From Phlebopus portentosus (Eukaryota > Basidiomycota > Agaricomycetes > Boletales > Boletinellaceae), in NCBI GenBank assembly GCA_037892935.1, contig JAYXKI010000008.1, positions 806,001-870,000 on the forward strand: a stretch of DNA of 64,000 nt. The letters are read 5' to 3'. The position numbers and the translations under genes were made by a program. Positions 21,669-33,422 of the stretch are shown here, one piece after another. Below the pieces are notes generated by a model. The model had not been told where the DNA came from. It saw nothing but the letters and a program-made list of their open reading frames with translations, and ran no database searches. Positions within the stretch are counted from its first letter, which is position 1; each line of letters opens with the position of its first letter.

Positions 21669-22668
21669 TCAGCCAGACCAAACAGCCGGGCCGGGGATAC
21701 TGTAAAAATAGTCAGTGAGAGTCAGAGAGAAGAAAAATAAAAGACACTTGCGTGTAAGTTGTAGCAGAGGTCTGGCTATAGATATCTATGCTTATTGAGG
21801 GGTCGTCAGCACTGTAGCCTCCAGGGAACTTCACAGTAGGTGACTAAAAATAGATGAAAGCCCATAATGAGCTTACTTGAACTCGACGAAACGGGAAAGT
21901 CTCTTACAGGAGTCCCGCTGCCGCCTCCAGTAACCTCAAGCTGTGCGCACTCCATGTAGAACTGCGGGTCATATGAGGAATGCAGTGCGAGAGTCTCGAA
22001 GCGAATCATATAGTTCCCGTCTGGGAGTGCGGAAGGGATCGTAGAAGTCCAGGAGGAGTTATTTTCGATCATTTCGCCGGCAGCCCAATAGCCCGAAGCG
22101 ACAGTCCCGGAGATGAGCCCGGCCTCGTCGATCTTGAACCAGTCGAGCTCGGTGGGTTCGGCGCTTGTGCAGTCGCCATCACAATCCTGTAAAATACATG
22201 AGATGGTTTACTTCGAGACGGTGGATAATTACGAACAGCCATGTAGACCATCACAGGGCCGGTGTTGTGAGACCAGTTTTCCCAGAATGCAGTGATGTTG
22301 GATCCAGCTGTGACCGTTGCGGTGAGTTGTGGGTCGACAACCGTGCCAGGATTGTTGCAGGCCATGTATTCGCTAGTCACATCCTCGATAGGGCTGGGAA
22401 TATAAACTTGTCAGACATGGATGATTGCCAGAAGAAGGATTGGTTCGACTCACTCGTAGGTAGCCCATTGACGTTGGATAGTTGTTTGACCAGTGGCGGT
22501 GTTGTATGGCGTGAAGCTGGAGCGAATCGTCAATATCTTGAGACTGAGTAGCAGTAACGAAAAAGCGTACCCTTTGTAATAAGTCCCGCCAATAAGGTAT
22601 TCAAGTACACCACCGTGAGCAGCGACAACACCAGCGGAGGCAAGAGCAAACAGGACTTTGGAGAACAT
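21669..22668 (-). CDS. AA9 lytic polysaccharide monooxygenase (copy 1)
   Basis: Exons 22668..22571, 22516..22454, 22393..22237, 22186..21908, 21843..21752 and 21699..21669 encode 239 residues. AA9 enzymes are secreted copper enzymes that cleave cellulose oxidatively. A 17-residue signal peptide precedes His18, which becomes the N-terminal copper-binding His after cleavage. The second copper His is in WSHNTGP (about residue 96), and the QFYMEC segment supplies the axial Tyr region. The protein has no CBM1 and ends at PGPAVWSG. The last intron has a GC donor (GCAAGT) with an AG acceptor. The neighbour at 23511-24505 has the same exon plan and length, so the pair is a tandem duplication. A TATAAAA word lies at 22795-22801 on the minus strand. 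Confidence 0.9.
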
Positions 22669-22794
22669 CGTTAAGCGACAGTAATTTGGAATGAAAGTCA
22701 ATAACGAGAGAATGGAAATAAGGAAGGAGCGTCCGGACGTCCTCAGTCGATGAAAAAGAGCAATTCTGATGTCTTTCGTGCCATCAGGACTTGA

Positions 22795-22801
22795 TTTTAT
22801 A
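22795..22801 (-). promoter_or_regulatory. TATA box of AA9 copy 1
   Basis: The minus strand reads TATAAAA about 127 bp upstream of the start codon at 22668. Confidence 0.5.
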
Positions 22802-23510
22802 CCTGTCCTGATAATGCTGAAGACCGGCGTCCCTGGCTCATTACGCATCGGAGCCGTCAGCATGGTAGCGAAGTAATTATGGTATCCTTGGCCGGAGAAT
22901 CGGCATGAAAACCCTGGCGCGTCCAAGCCTTTAGAAAACAACAGAAATTGACTCAACGGCGCCCGACGGAATCGGCCTGATGTGCCGGAGAATCTAGCAT
23001 AGTGACAGCAGGTCTCATGGATTAGGCCAGACATGTAGCCTACTGGGCTAGGTCTTTTGCCATGTTTCCAGATTACTGGCAAGCAGGTTGGGACAAACCT
23101 CAGGCTAATAACCTAGAGGTGAAGACTTATCGGATTGCCGGACGACGCGATGTCGTCAGGGATGATGAAGATTCACTGAGGTTGCGAGCAACCGAAGGTG
23201 CCGAGACTCCGAGAAGGTCAATGTTGGTAGACTCGAGATTGCTTCCGTGATCCGAGCTCACAAAAGCTCATAGGCGAAAACATTTTGCCTCGTCTCGAGA
23301 ATGAGTTCACGTGGCTGGGGTAAAATCAACTGTTGACGGTTCTTAGTCGACTTGAGGGGAGCCATTAGGGTCGAGTTGAACAAAACTTTTGAGCAACTTC
23401 ACAATACGAATATTTCCAAACGTACAGATGATAGGCATACATAACTATATGGATCGTTGGCGATTTTACTTTCAGCCCACTCGTGTTCGCTCTTGGACGC
23501 TTTGAGGCGT

Positions 23511-24505
23511 TCAGCCGGTCCAAACGGCCGGTCCCGGGACGCTAGAGAATTTGAGTCAACTAAGGTGGCTCACTCAAAAACTGCAAGAAGTGACTTACGT
23601 GTAGGATGTGGCCGTGGAAGAGTAAACGTCGATATTGATAGACGGGTCATTGGGGTCGTAACCGCCAGGGAACTTCACGGTTGGGCTCTGAAATTTATGT
23701 GGGTGAGTTGCACCGGGAAGAAAATAGGGCGTCAAGACTCACGGGACTTCCACTTCCTCCGCCAGTAATCTGCAACTGAGCACACTCCGGGTAGAACTGT
23801 GGCTGGTTGGCAGTGTGGATAGCGAGCGTCTCGTGACGGATCATGTAGTTTCCGCTGGGAAGCGCGGCCGGAATTGTCGATGTCCAAGAAGAGTTCTGCT
23901 GGACCATCAAGCCTGAGCCCCAGAAGCCATCGGCGACGGTGCCACTTATAAGTCCGGACTCATCAATCTTGAACCAGGCGAGAGACGCCGGATCTGCGCT
24001 CGAACAATCGGCGTTGCAATTCTTTACGGCAACATGACATTGTCTATCAGCGCCTCAATAGGAGCGAAGAATCACCTACCGCCATGTAGACCATCATAGG
24101 CCCGATAGTGTGAGGCCATGGGTTGTTCCAGAAGGCCGTGACTGTAGAGCCAGCAGGGACGGTAGCAGTTAGCTGCGGGTCGGTGACGGTACCCGGGTCA
24201 TTGCATGCAAGATTAGCGTCCGTAGCGTCCGTGATGGGGCTGCGTGGTTTCGCTTAGAAATGATCAGTATACGATGGACCTCGATAGCGTACTTGTAGGT
24301 TGCCCATTGGCGCTGAATCGTTGACTGGCCCGTGGCCGTGTTGTAAGGCACGAACCTACGAAGCGCTCAGGATGAACTAGAACGGTAGTTCAAGAAGTCT
24401 GACTCACCCATTGTAAAAGTCACCGTCAAAGGAGTACTGCAGCACACCGCCGTGGGCAGCGGCCACAGCAGCGGAGCATAAAGCAATGAGAGCACTAGAA
24501 CGCAT
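23511..24505 (-). CDS. AA9 lytic polysaccharide monooxygenase (copy 2)
   Basis: Exons 24505..24408, 24355..24293, 24239..24080, 24021..23743, 23687..23599 and 23541..23511 encode 239 residues, the same length as copy 1. The 17-residue signal peptide leaves His18 as the mature N-terminal copper ligand (HGGVLQY). The second His is in PWPHTIGP and the QFYPEC segment holds the axial Tyr region. It ends at PGPAVWTG without a cellulose-binding module. All introns are GT-AG, including the last one, which is GC-AG in copy 1. It acts outside the cell on crystalline polysaccharide and needs an electron donor not encoded here. Confidence 0.9.
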
Positions 24506-25346
24506 GTTTTTTGCAATAGAAAGCGAAGACGAGGTCCTGAGCAGTATAAGTGATAGTATCTGACCTTTTAAGTCATGTCGATGGCCTTAGTAACGCAGTA
24601 ACAAACACATTTCATGTATGTCATCCAAGGCACAAACTCGGAGGATGCGAACATTCGATTCCGCACGTACCGGTGAAATAGCTTGCCCATAACTACTACC
24701 CAGTGGAGCTGAATGCCCGGACATGTTATAGGTAGACCTGTGCAAGACATGAGAAAACATACGAGCACTTAATCCGCAGAAGCATCCATCGTAGATAACG
24801 CGTACGACTCACGGAAGAAGCGAGAGGTTGATGCTATTATCGGTAGAACATTTGCCCACAACTATTGGTCGATGTACTCAAATTAGGAGCAGAAGACAAA
24901 TAGTCCCCGGATTGGAAGCAAGACATATCACAGAAAGTTGCAACGTCGGAAATCACCCGGCGAAATTTGAGTGACCCAGTTCCGAATCAGGTGGTCATCA
25001 GGTCTCCTCGACAAAAGACTCCGTTCAGACAATTTGAGATTTCCGCACGCGAGGAAAATCGTCGGTTCGACATTATAAAAATGTCGGGGTGAAATGACTT
25101 AAAAATACATACAGTAATTGCCTCCAGAAATGTGGCAATGGCGATATTTCGAGACCATTCCAACAATAATTTTAGATCGGCTGCGCACTGCAGTGCGTAG
25201 TGCAAAGCTTCTTCCAGCATCTAAAAACGTCTGTTCAACATCTGGGAAAAGTGATTGGGCTCTCAACCTCAGCGAAGAAAGCGCTCTATTTATATGCCTG
25301 GTGAGGCGAGGTGAAGGAAGTTTATGACAAAAGGAACTTGCTCTGT
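24506..25346. other. Intergenic region between AA9 copy 2 and URM1
   Basis: It holds the AA9 copy 2 promoter and the 3' flank of URM1. Short open frames here have no recognisable product. Confidence 0.45.
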
Positions 25347-25754
25347 TCAACCGCCATGAAGAGTAGATATGAACACGATTTCGTCTCCTGATCTTAATTG
25401 ATAATCTCCTTCACCCTCGAGTTCCCAGTCGCTGTCATTGATGAGGACGAGAATTCCAGGGCGTCTTTACAGTAGGATCAATTAGGCGTATAGATTATGG
25501 CGCATGGAGGAAGTTACGTACATCGTATTATTTTCCATGAATAATTCCACTCTCTCCTTCAATAAATTGTCGCGCAAATAGCGTAAGAGGTAATTGACGT
25601 CCACGGGATTCGTGTTTGCTGATCCATCAACCGATGAGCCATCGGTAGAGACAAAGGCTGGGACGATAACATTATGTGACCTCTGATTTGAGAATAATAG
25701 CTCAAGACCCCCTGTGAACTCGACTCTCAACGAGATCTGGTCATCGGTAGACAT
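25347..25754 (-). CDS. URM1: Ubiquitin-related modifier 1
   Basis: Exons 25754..25522 and 25464..25347 give 116 residues. Urm1 is a ubiquitin-fold sulfur carrier for thiolation of the wobble uridine of cytosolic tRNAs and also a protein modifier. The sequence shows the family's [11 protein letters not shown] start, the [11 protein letters not shown] and [10 protein letters not shown] segments, and the obligatory C-terminal STLHGG, whose last Gly is thiocarboxylated. The start at 25754 is chosen because the homologous part begins right there. An in-frame ATG at 25769 would add five residues. The loop at about residues 30-45 is longer and Ser-rich compared with yeast. It is divergent from MTG2, with 147 bp between the starts. 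Confidence 0.9.
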
Positions 25755-25901
25755 GCCAGGCAGGAACAAAGTGTACTGTACTCACTTGCGGGAGCCATTG
25801 AAAAGAAACTTGACCATACTTTAGGGCAGGTCGCATTGCATCCATCATGTGACACGTATCTTCTAAGCGCGTCGTTTTCTTGATTCTTCCACCCATCTCG
25901 A
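25755..25901. promoter_or_regulatory. Short bidirectional promoter between URM1 and MTG2
   Basis: Only 147 bp separate the two divergent start codons, so the promoters and 5' leaders must share this stretch. No clear TATA box is present, as usual for housekeeping genes. Confidence 0.55.
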
Positions 25902-27674
25902 ATGCTGCGAAATGCCTTTTCGGTCATAAAACACTACAATAAATCGCAGAATTCAAGCTTCAAATATAGATCATTCCGTCTCTTCAGCTCCGGAGAGCTC
26001 GTCGAAACTGATGAATATTCGAGGGATGAGCTTGAAGACGCTTATAGAAGGCAGAGGAAAACTGAATGGAAAAGGAGACAACGAGTGCGGGTTCTGAACT
26101 AGTCACGCTATTCTTTTAGCTGACTTGTATTGCACAGGGACAGACATTCTTGGACAATCTTATTGTTACGATAAGAGGAGGTTTGCAATTCATCATAATT
26201 TTCTTGGTACCATTCCTACAGCCATTATCTAGGTAAAGGCGGGGATGGCTGCGTCGCTTTTCATCGAGAAAAGTTTGTGCCTTATGGACCTCCGTCTGGA
26301 GGGAACGGTGGCAGAGGTGGAGATGTGTATATCATTCCTACTTCCGGACTTACCACACTTTCATCCATCCCTAAACGAATTCGCGGATCACCAGGAGGAA
26401 ATGGAAAGGGAACATGGATGAACGGAAAGAATGGGGAATCCACTATCGTTCGCGTTCCGTTTGGGACCGTGGTACGAGAGCTTTCTCGAGAAGACTCGCG
26501 TCGAGCACAGGACGAATGGGAAGTCGAAGAAGAGGGCTTGAGAATTTTATCTCCCGAGGAAAAGATTGCGAGGATGCGCGAGAAACGTTGGGTACACTAT
26601 CCGGGAGCCGCGGATGATAATATTGAGCGAGATTCATTCCAAGAAGCCGAACGTATACTGTACAAACAAGAACGTGAGAGACGAATCATGCGTCGAGAGC
26701 AGCAAACAGAACCTCTCTTCCTCGACCTAACTTCTTCGGCCGCGTCGTCTCCGGATACAGACTCATCTGATCTGGAATTTGAGATGCGATGGAAAGAAGG
26801 CTCGGGATATCTTGTGGCGAGAGGTGGTGATGGCGGTCTGGGCAACCCTGTGTTCTTGACGGCGGAAAATCGCTCTCCTAAATTTGCCACACGCGGAACT
26901 GAAGGCGAACGCATTACTCTTTCTTTGGAGCTCAAAATCCTTGCGGACGTTGGTCTGGTCGGCTATCCCAACGCCGGAAAGAGCACGCTTTTGCGTGCTT
27001 TGACTGGAGGACGCGCCAAAACGGAAGTCGCGAGCTATGCATTCACCACACTCAACCCGTCGGTAGCCGTCGTTCGCATTGATGCCTTTGGAAATATACT
27101 TGGTGCAGAAGAGAAGGAGTTGGTTATCGACGAGACAAAGCTCGAGGCTCAGCGATTCAAAGAGCGAATGGAGCGCGGCGAGCTGGCCGACGTCCTTACG
27201 CGAAATCAAATTCAGTCAGATGACGCGGACGAAGACTTCCGATTCACGGTTGCTGATAATCCTGGCCTAATCTCACTCGCTTCTGAGAATGTCGGTTTAG
27301 GCCATTCTTTCCTACGATCCATTGAGCGTTCCTTGGCTCTCGTTTACGTTGTTGATTTCTCCGGGCCGGATCCCCAGCGTGAACTACGAGTTCTGCGCGA
27401 TGAACTGGAAGCTTATCAACCGAGTCTCAGCACGAAGGCCCGTCTTGTCATTGCGAACAAAGCGGACCTCCTAGGAGAACAAGAGTCTACTGTGGAAGAA
27501 GCAAGAGAAAAGCTTGAGCAACTCCAACGGTTCGTTGATCATGAAATGACAATTACGTTGGAAGACGGGCGAGAACGCCGATTGGATGTAGTCCCCATCT
27601 CAGCAAAGTTCAGCCAGAATTTGCAGAAAGTGCTACTACTATTACGAAAGTACGTGGAGGCGGCGAAACAATAG
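25902..27674 (+). CDS. MTG2: Mitochondrial Obg-family GTPase
   Basis: Exons join(25902..26084, 26138..26180, 26233..27674) give 555 residues. Obg/Mtg2 GTPases assist assembly of the large mitochondrial ribosomal subunit. The N-terminus is basic and Ser-rich, fitting a mitochondrial leader. The Obg fold has glycine-rich repeats (IRGGKGGDGC, GGNGGRGGD, ARGGDGGLGNP). The GTPase domain has the P-loop GYPNAGKST (about residue 319), a conserved Thr region FTTLNP, DNPGLI (G3), NKADL (G4) and SAK (G5). About 110 extra residues, highly charged, sit inside the Obg fold before RGGDGGLGN, and about 45 extra residues separate the switch I region from G3. Both are in frame within one exon, so they are real insertions in this lineage. 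Confidence 0.92.
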
Positions 27675-28226
27675 TGGCAATTCCTTCACCTCACTTCCCT
27701 GTTCCATAATGTCATATTTGACCCATAATTTCTGCATCTTACGTCCTCCGAGTCAATGGCGCACCCGATATCCAAGAAGTGTTAAGTTCAATACCTTTCA
27801 TCTCTCCAGAACCAATTCGGGATGCGATTATCGACTTTGCGGTTTCACTTCGTCCTGGTATGGTTCTCAATTCGTAAATCACATTGATAGGTCATCGTTC
27901 TGAGCTGCCGACCACCTCGGTAACCCATGGGTATCATTGCGCTCTTGCTGTCCAAAAAAAAAATCTCTAAGCTGATTCGACGGATAAGTATGACCTCCAA
28001 GTCTTCCATGATCTCGATACGCTTCTTCTCCCAAAAAGCGTTCTGCGGCTCTCACCCAACTATCTTTGCTCCAAATTCGCCGCTCCACTCCCGGTTCTAG
28101 TTCAACAGGATCGCACTAAGCCGTCTTCTAATGTCGCTCTATTACTCATCCTCTCGTCCGGTGAAGTTTATAATAGAGTTGCCCACCACGCTTCTCCCAG
28201 TGCTGTAGCACTCCTTCTCTGAAACG
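27675..28226. other. Intergenic region between MTG2 and P450 copy 3
   Basis: There is no gene. A TATA-like TTATAATA at about 28167 lies about 60 bp upstream of the P450 start. Confidence 0.45.
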
Positions 28227-30811
28227 ATGAATATCCATACTCTAGACGCTGCTGCTATTGTCGTTGCCTTGATCTGTATACGTTCGTGGTTGTCGTGGCG
28301 GAAACGACGTGCGAATGGTTTTCCGCTCCCGCCAGGGCCGAAGGGACTTCCGATTATTGGCAATGTACTTGATATGCCGGGAAGCAACGAGTGGGAGACT
28401 GCTAGGCAGTGGGGAGAAAAATACGGTACGCTGGCCTTTAGAGTTGAACGCTCATTTCAGGATTCGATCATCTTTTTACAGGCGACATTGTCTACATTAA
28501 GAATTTCGGAACGCGCTATGTGTTCATCAATTCATATGACATTGCCTTCGAGCTATTCGAGAAACGGGGCAACTTCTACTCGAGTAGACCACAGAACACA
28601 ATGATCGACCTGTGGGTCGTCTTATCGCTCCGGATAACTATGTCTGTCATCGCCACTATGCTCATTTGGAATTTTCGCAGGGAAGGATGGTCGCAGTGGT
28701 TTACATCTGTGATGCCCTATGGAGACGAATTGCGCAAATCCAGGCAGTATATCAACAAGTTCTTCCATAAAACTCTTACTCCGGATCATTATGAAGTGCA
28801 GACACAGTCTACGCACAAGTTTCTTCTAAGGCTTTTGGAGAGTCCGGATGACTTCCGAGAGCACATTAGGCAGTGCGTTATATTGTCATCTCGAATATTG
28901 ACCTGATTTTCGCTCATTTGCTCATGCCAATGGCACCCTCGACAGTGCTGCTGCAGACTCAATTATCAAGATTGCTTACGGTTACGAGAGTGTGTTTATT
29001 CCTCTGTCGACTTCTTCTGTGTTAATTTGGAAATCTTAGTTTCCGATAACGACCCTTATGTCGAGCTTACGGACAGAGGAATGGAAGCCTTTTCGCTTGC
29101 TTTGACATTCTTCCTTGTCAATGCTCTACCTGCCTGTCAGTCGTTCATATCGTTCATCAACTTTGCATTTGCATGCTGACTCGCAAAATCTATCTGGACT
29201 GAAGTGCAATATCTTCCGGACTGGTTCCCTGGGACGCAGTTCAAAAAGATAGCGAAGGAAGGATATGAAGCGTGCATGGAGATGTATCGCGAGCCTTATA
29301 ATAAAGCTAAGGCTAAACTGGTGAGCAATCTTTTTTGTAGTACCCTGTATACCGGATCGATCTGAAGAACTCGCTCTTTTTTTCCCCTGCTACGATGAAG
29401 GCGGATGGTACGGCTGAGCCCTCGATGATGAGCAAGCTACTCGAGATGTACACGGACAGCGATGGAAAAGTAGCAAATGAGACGGTTATTATGAAGGCGG
29501 TCGCTATTTCTTATGCTGGTTCGTTCTCCTAATGAAGGATTGCCTTTGCGAAAGTCCGTTACTCACACTTACATCTTTGCACGTTCTTTCTTCGTAGCCG
29601 GCGGAGATACGGTACGCTTCTCTACAACTACCTTCCTAATGGCATTTCTGAGGCGATACCTTTTTTTATTGCAATGCAGACCGTATCTGTGATGCTCACC
29701 TTTTTGCTTGCGATGGTCCTTTACCCAGAGACTATGCGGAAGGGACAAGAGGAACTGGACAGGGTGATTGGGAAAAATAACCTCCCGACTTTCGAGGATA
29801 GGGCCAAGTTACCTTATGTTGAAGCAATTTGTAACGAGTGCTTGAGGTGAGTAGGGTCGTACACGGCTGTACGAAATTCTCTGGAGTTTCAATATATGTT
29901 GCTGACCTGATTGGGTTCCTAGATGGCAGACCGTCACGCCTATTGGTGGGTCTCGACCGCTTTCTTCGAGCCAGTCGGCTTCAAATAGCTGACTTCGCTT
30001 CTTGGTGATATTAGCTGTCCCACACTTGGCAGAGAAGGATGATGTTATCAACGGGTACTTCATACCTGCGGGGACGACTGTTTACGGGAACGTATGGTAC
30101 GTTTGTCGTTCCTTCCTCTCTTCCCATGCCCGCCAACTCTCTAGAGACTTTGACATACGGTGTTCTGATTGTGTTTGTGTTTGTGATTCTGTTCTCTTGT
30201 GTTTGTGTCGTTAGGGCTATGCTAAGAGACCCGAGGATATATCCGGAGCCGGATAAGTTCATCCCGGAGAGGTGGCTACCCGGACCTGGGAAGGAGGTGC
30301 CCCTGGAAGCGAATAGAATGGCATTTGGATTTGGGAGACGGTGTGTCCAGAGCTGTTTATTATTTCCCGCATCTTGATTGATTGGTTCTTTCTGTGTTGG
30401 TAGAATCTGTCCTGGCAGGTTCTTCGCCGAGAATTCCGTGAGTTCCATCATTCATTTCGAAATCCCGGTTTGTTGGTGACAATTTCTGAAAATTCAATGC
30501 TACTGCAGGTCTTCATCGGCATTGCGTCGGTCTTAGCTGTCTTCGATATCTCAAAAGTACTAGATGAGCGTGGTGTGCCGATAACTCCTGTGGAAGATTA
30601 TACTTCGGCTATAATACGGTGCGTGATTCCGAACGCTCTGTGAAGGACGTTCGGCCGTGTCGGCGTGTCCTAACATCTGTCTTGTCTGGTATTGATGTTG
30701 ATACGTTTTCCGTTTTGAAGGCACCCGAAACCGTTCAAATGCAAGATCACGCCGAGGTCGCAGGAGGCGATCGCTCTTATCCGCCAAGCCGCCACTCTTG
30801 CGAAGTACTAG
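28227..30811 (+). CDS. Cytochrome P450 monooxygenase (copy 3, intact)
   Basis: Fifteen exons: 28227..28425, 28482..28611, 28681..28872, 28946..28989, 29040..29135, 29205..29320, 29401..29518, 29598..29611, 29680..29846, 29923..29945, 30015..30096, 30215..30340, 30404..30437, 30509..30618, 30721..30811. All phases agree and give 513 residues, a normal P450 length. It has an N-terminal membrane anchor, the KRR and LPPGP hinge, the I-helix AGGDT (about 299-303), ExxR in NECLRW, PERW, and the heme loop FGFGRRICPGR with Cys at about 438. Two exons are only 14 and 23 nt long. It resembles fungal P450s annotated as O-methylsterigmatocystin oxidoreductase-like, but the substrate is unknown. It is the only undamaged member of the three family copies in the window and lies on the opposite strand about 15 kb away from the other two. 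Confidence 0.9.
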
Positions 30812-31616
30812 TGACGTTTGGATAGAGTCAAGGCCCGTGCAGTGGTGTTCTGTCTCTTTGCGCGTCGTGTCGGATCAAGTCGCCCGTAGACAGACATACC
30901 TCTGAAACCCGAAAGCTCTGAGTATAACTTGTATTCAATTTGATTCCGATGCGTGTTGCCACTCCGATGCCACGGGCATATGCCTTTTCCGTACTGCTCC
31001 AGACCGCTCCTATTTCCTCCGTAGATCTCATCTACCTCGTCGTTTCACTCGTGAATGTTAAGAAAAGAAGCCATTGTAGTCGGCCTGGCGGACTTGCGCA
31101 CTGGTAGATATCTGAGGAATTCAAAATAAGTAGATCATCGTTGATGATAGCGCTTTGGTCGTAAGAAGACTAGCCCGATGTCGGTAGAGGATTCCGAGAA
31201 GTTGGAGTTTGTACGATAATTATATATTGGACAGTAATAGGAGGCAACTTCATACAGTATATGAAGAAGATGATAGGTACGTTGGACACGCGAACATGTC
31301 CGAAGGGTGATACATCCGATGTTCTGTTCGGGAAGTCGACGGGGTAATAGATTGTAATTGATGCGGGGGGGATGCGGAGAATATACTAAGAATGTGGGGA
31401 AGATAAAATGTTTTTTCTGTGAATATTGTACCCTGTTCGAGCAGTTGCCTTGGCGTATTTGATGATAGATAAGATAAAGAAGAATTGAGTGATCGATCGA
31501 CGCTGTAAGAATTTTGTGGAGATGAGTCACGGGATACGTCCTCCTCCATCTCAACTCACGGATCCTGGCTAAGTGAAGGTCTCACCCCGTCACGTTTAGA
31601 ATACTCCCATTTATAA
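30812..31616. other. Intergenic region upstream of alanine aminotransferase
   Basis: There is no gene. The plus strand reads ATTTATAAATG at about 31609-31619, a TATA-like box overlapping an upstream in-frame ATG of the aminotransferase. Confidence 0.45.
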
Positions 31617-31739
31617 ATGCGTGCTCGCCGGTTGCACCTCTCCTTTCTCTCCACCACCACCACCATCTCCTTGACTCTGACTCCCCACTCTCTCACACAA
31701 CGTCGCGTCCACTTCCGTAACTTTTCCTCATCGCAAATC

Positions 31740-33422
31740 ATGCGCACTCTCTGTGTCGACTCCCTCAACCCTGCTATCCTTAATGTAGAGTACGCTGTGC
31801 GTGGTGAGCTCGCCATTCGGGCAGAACACTACCGCCACCTTCTTCAAAAGCCTAATCACGGTCTACCATTTGACCGTGTCATCAATAGCAACATTGGTAA
31901 TCCCCAACAGAAGGGCCTCGATCAGCCGCCCATTACCTGGAACCGTCAGGTGTGTTTATGTTCCTACGTTTTCCTTCTGCGCTGTACTGTTGTAAAACGA
32001 AAGAAGTCCGAGCTGGATAGAAGAAGGCAGGTCGATTGCTGCATGGGATTTGGACAATTGAGACATTCGTCCACATGATGTCGGGCTTCACAACTCGTGT
32101 CCTTCGAATTTGAATATAATGACTAATGCACCTTTCAGATTGCTGCTTTGACAGAATACCCAGAACTTATCGAGAAGGCAAAAGACCTGTTCCCGGAGGA
32201 TGCAGTTGAACGTGCGAAAGAGCTCCTAGAGGAGGTCGGCTCCATCGGCGCTTATTCCCACAGTCAAGGCGTTCCCCTCATCCGCAAAAGCGTTGCCGAT
32301 TTTATCGCAGGTCGGTATTATATTACGTTACCCTTGTGTGTTTAATTACTGAGCTTTCGCTACTTGTTAGAACGCGATGGACACCCTGCAGACCCAGGCC
32401 ACATTTTCCTTACTGCGGGCGCATCGGCAGGCGTGGCTCTTCTCCTTTCCATGCTCATCGCGAAACCTGGAAAATCTGGTGTGCTTATCCCCATTCCTCA
32501 ATACCCCTTATACACCGCAACGCTTGCGCAGTACAACGGTGTACCCGTGCCTTACCATTTGGACGAGAAGTCCGGGTGGAGTACCTCTCCGGAACATATC
32601 CTTGAGGCGCTAGAAAAGGCAAAATCCGAGGGGATTGATGTCCGTGCTGTGGTGGTGATCAATCCGGGTAACCCGACGGGCAGCTTGCTCACGCCTGCGA
32701 TTCAGAAGCATATTGTGCAGATCTGCAACGATCATGGATTGATGCTCCTCGCGGATGAAGTGTACCAAGAGAACTTGCATTATCGGGATGAATACCCGTT
32801 TACGTCGTTTAAAAAGATTCTGTGCGAGATGGGTAATCAGGCGGACGTCGCACTTGCCAGTTTCCACTCCACTAGCAAGGGAGTTACGGGCGAATGTGGA
32901 CGACGTGGTGGTTACTTCGAGCTTGTAAAAGTTGATGACGAGGTCCTCGCGCAGATTTATAAGATGGCCAGTGTGGGGCTATGTCCGCCTGTCCCGGGAC
33001 AAGTGGCGGTAGACTGTATGGTCCGCCCGCCTAAACGAGGCTCTCCAAGTTATCTGCGCTGGAAAGCCGAGACAGACGCGATACATACCGCCCTCGCAAC
33101 GCGTACTAAAACGATGGTCGCGCGTCTTAATTCTCTGCCCGGTATGTCCTGCCAGTCCGCTAACGGGGCATTGTACCTTTACCCGCGTATCGAGCTCCCC
33201 CCGCGCGTGATTGAAGCAGCGCATAAGGCTGGAAAGAAAGCTGACACGTTCTATGCCCTTGCACTATTGGACGCGACGGGTATATGCGCTGTCTCCGGAA
33301 GCGGGTTTGGCCAGAGGGGCGACGAGGGAAACTTTAGGCTCACTTGTCTTTGTTCGGGCGTCGAGGAATATGTGGGCAAGTTGGAGAAGTTCCATAGGGA
33401 GTTTATGGAGAAGTATTCGTAA
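31740..33422 (+). CDS. Alanine aminotransferase
   Basis: Exons join(31740..31949, 32139..32310, 32371..33422) give 477 residues. This PLP enzyme exchanges the amino group between alanine and 2-oxoglutarate. Family marks: INSNIGNPQQ, YSHSQGVPLIRK, INPGNPTGS, ADEVYQ, the PLP-binding Lys in STSKGVTGECGRRGGY, and FGQRGDEGNFRLT near the end. The length fits plant and fungal ALT. An in-frame ATG at 31617 would add 41 residues rich in Arg, Ser and Thr ending RNFSSSQ, which looks like a mitochondrial leader. A TATA-like box sits right at 31611-31617, so transcripts starting 30 bp or more downstream would only use 31740. Two isoforms (mitochondrial and cytosolic) are therefore possible. Confidence 0.9.
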
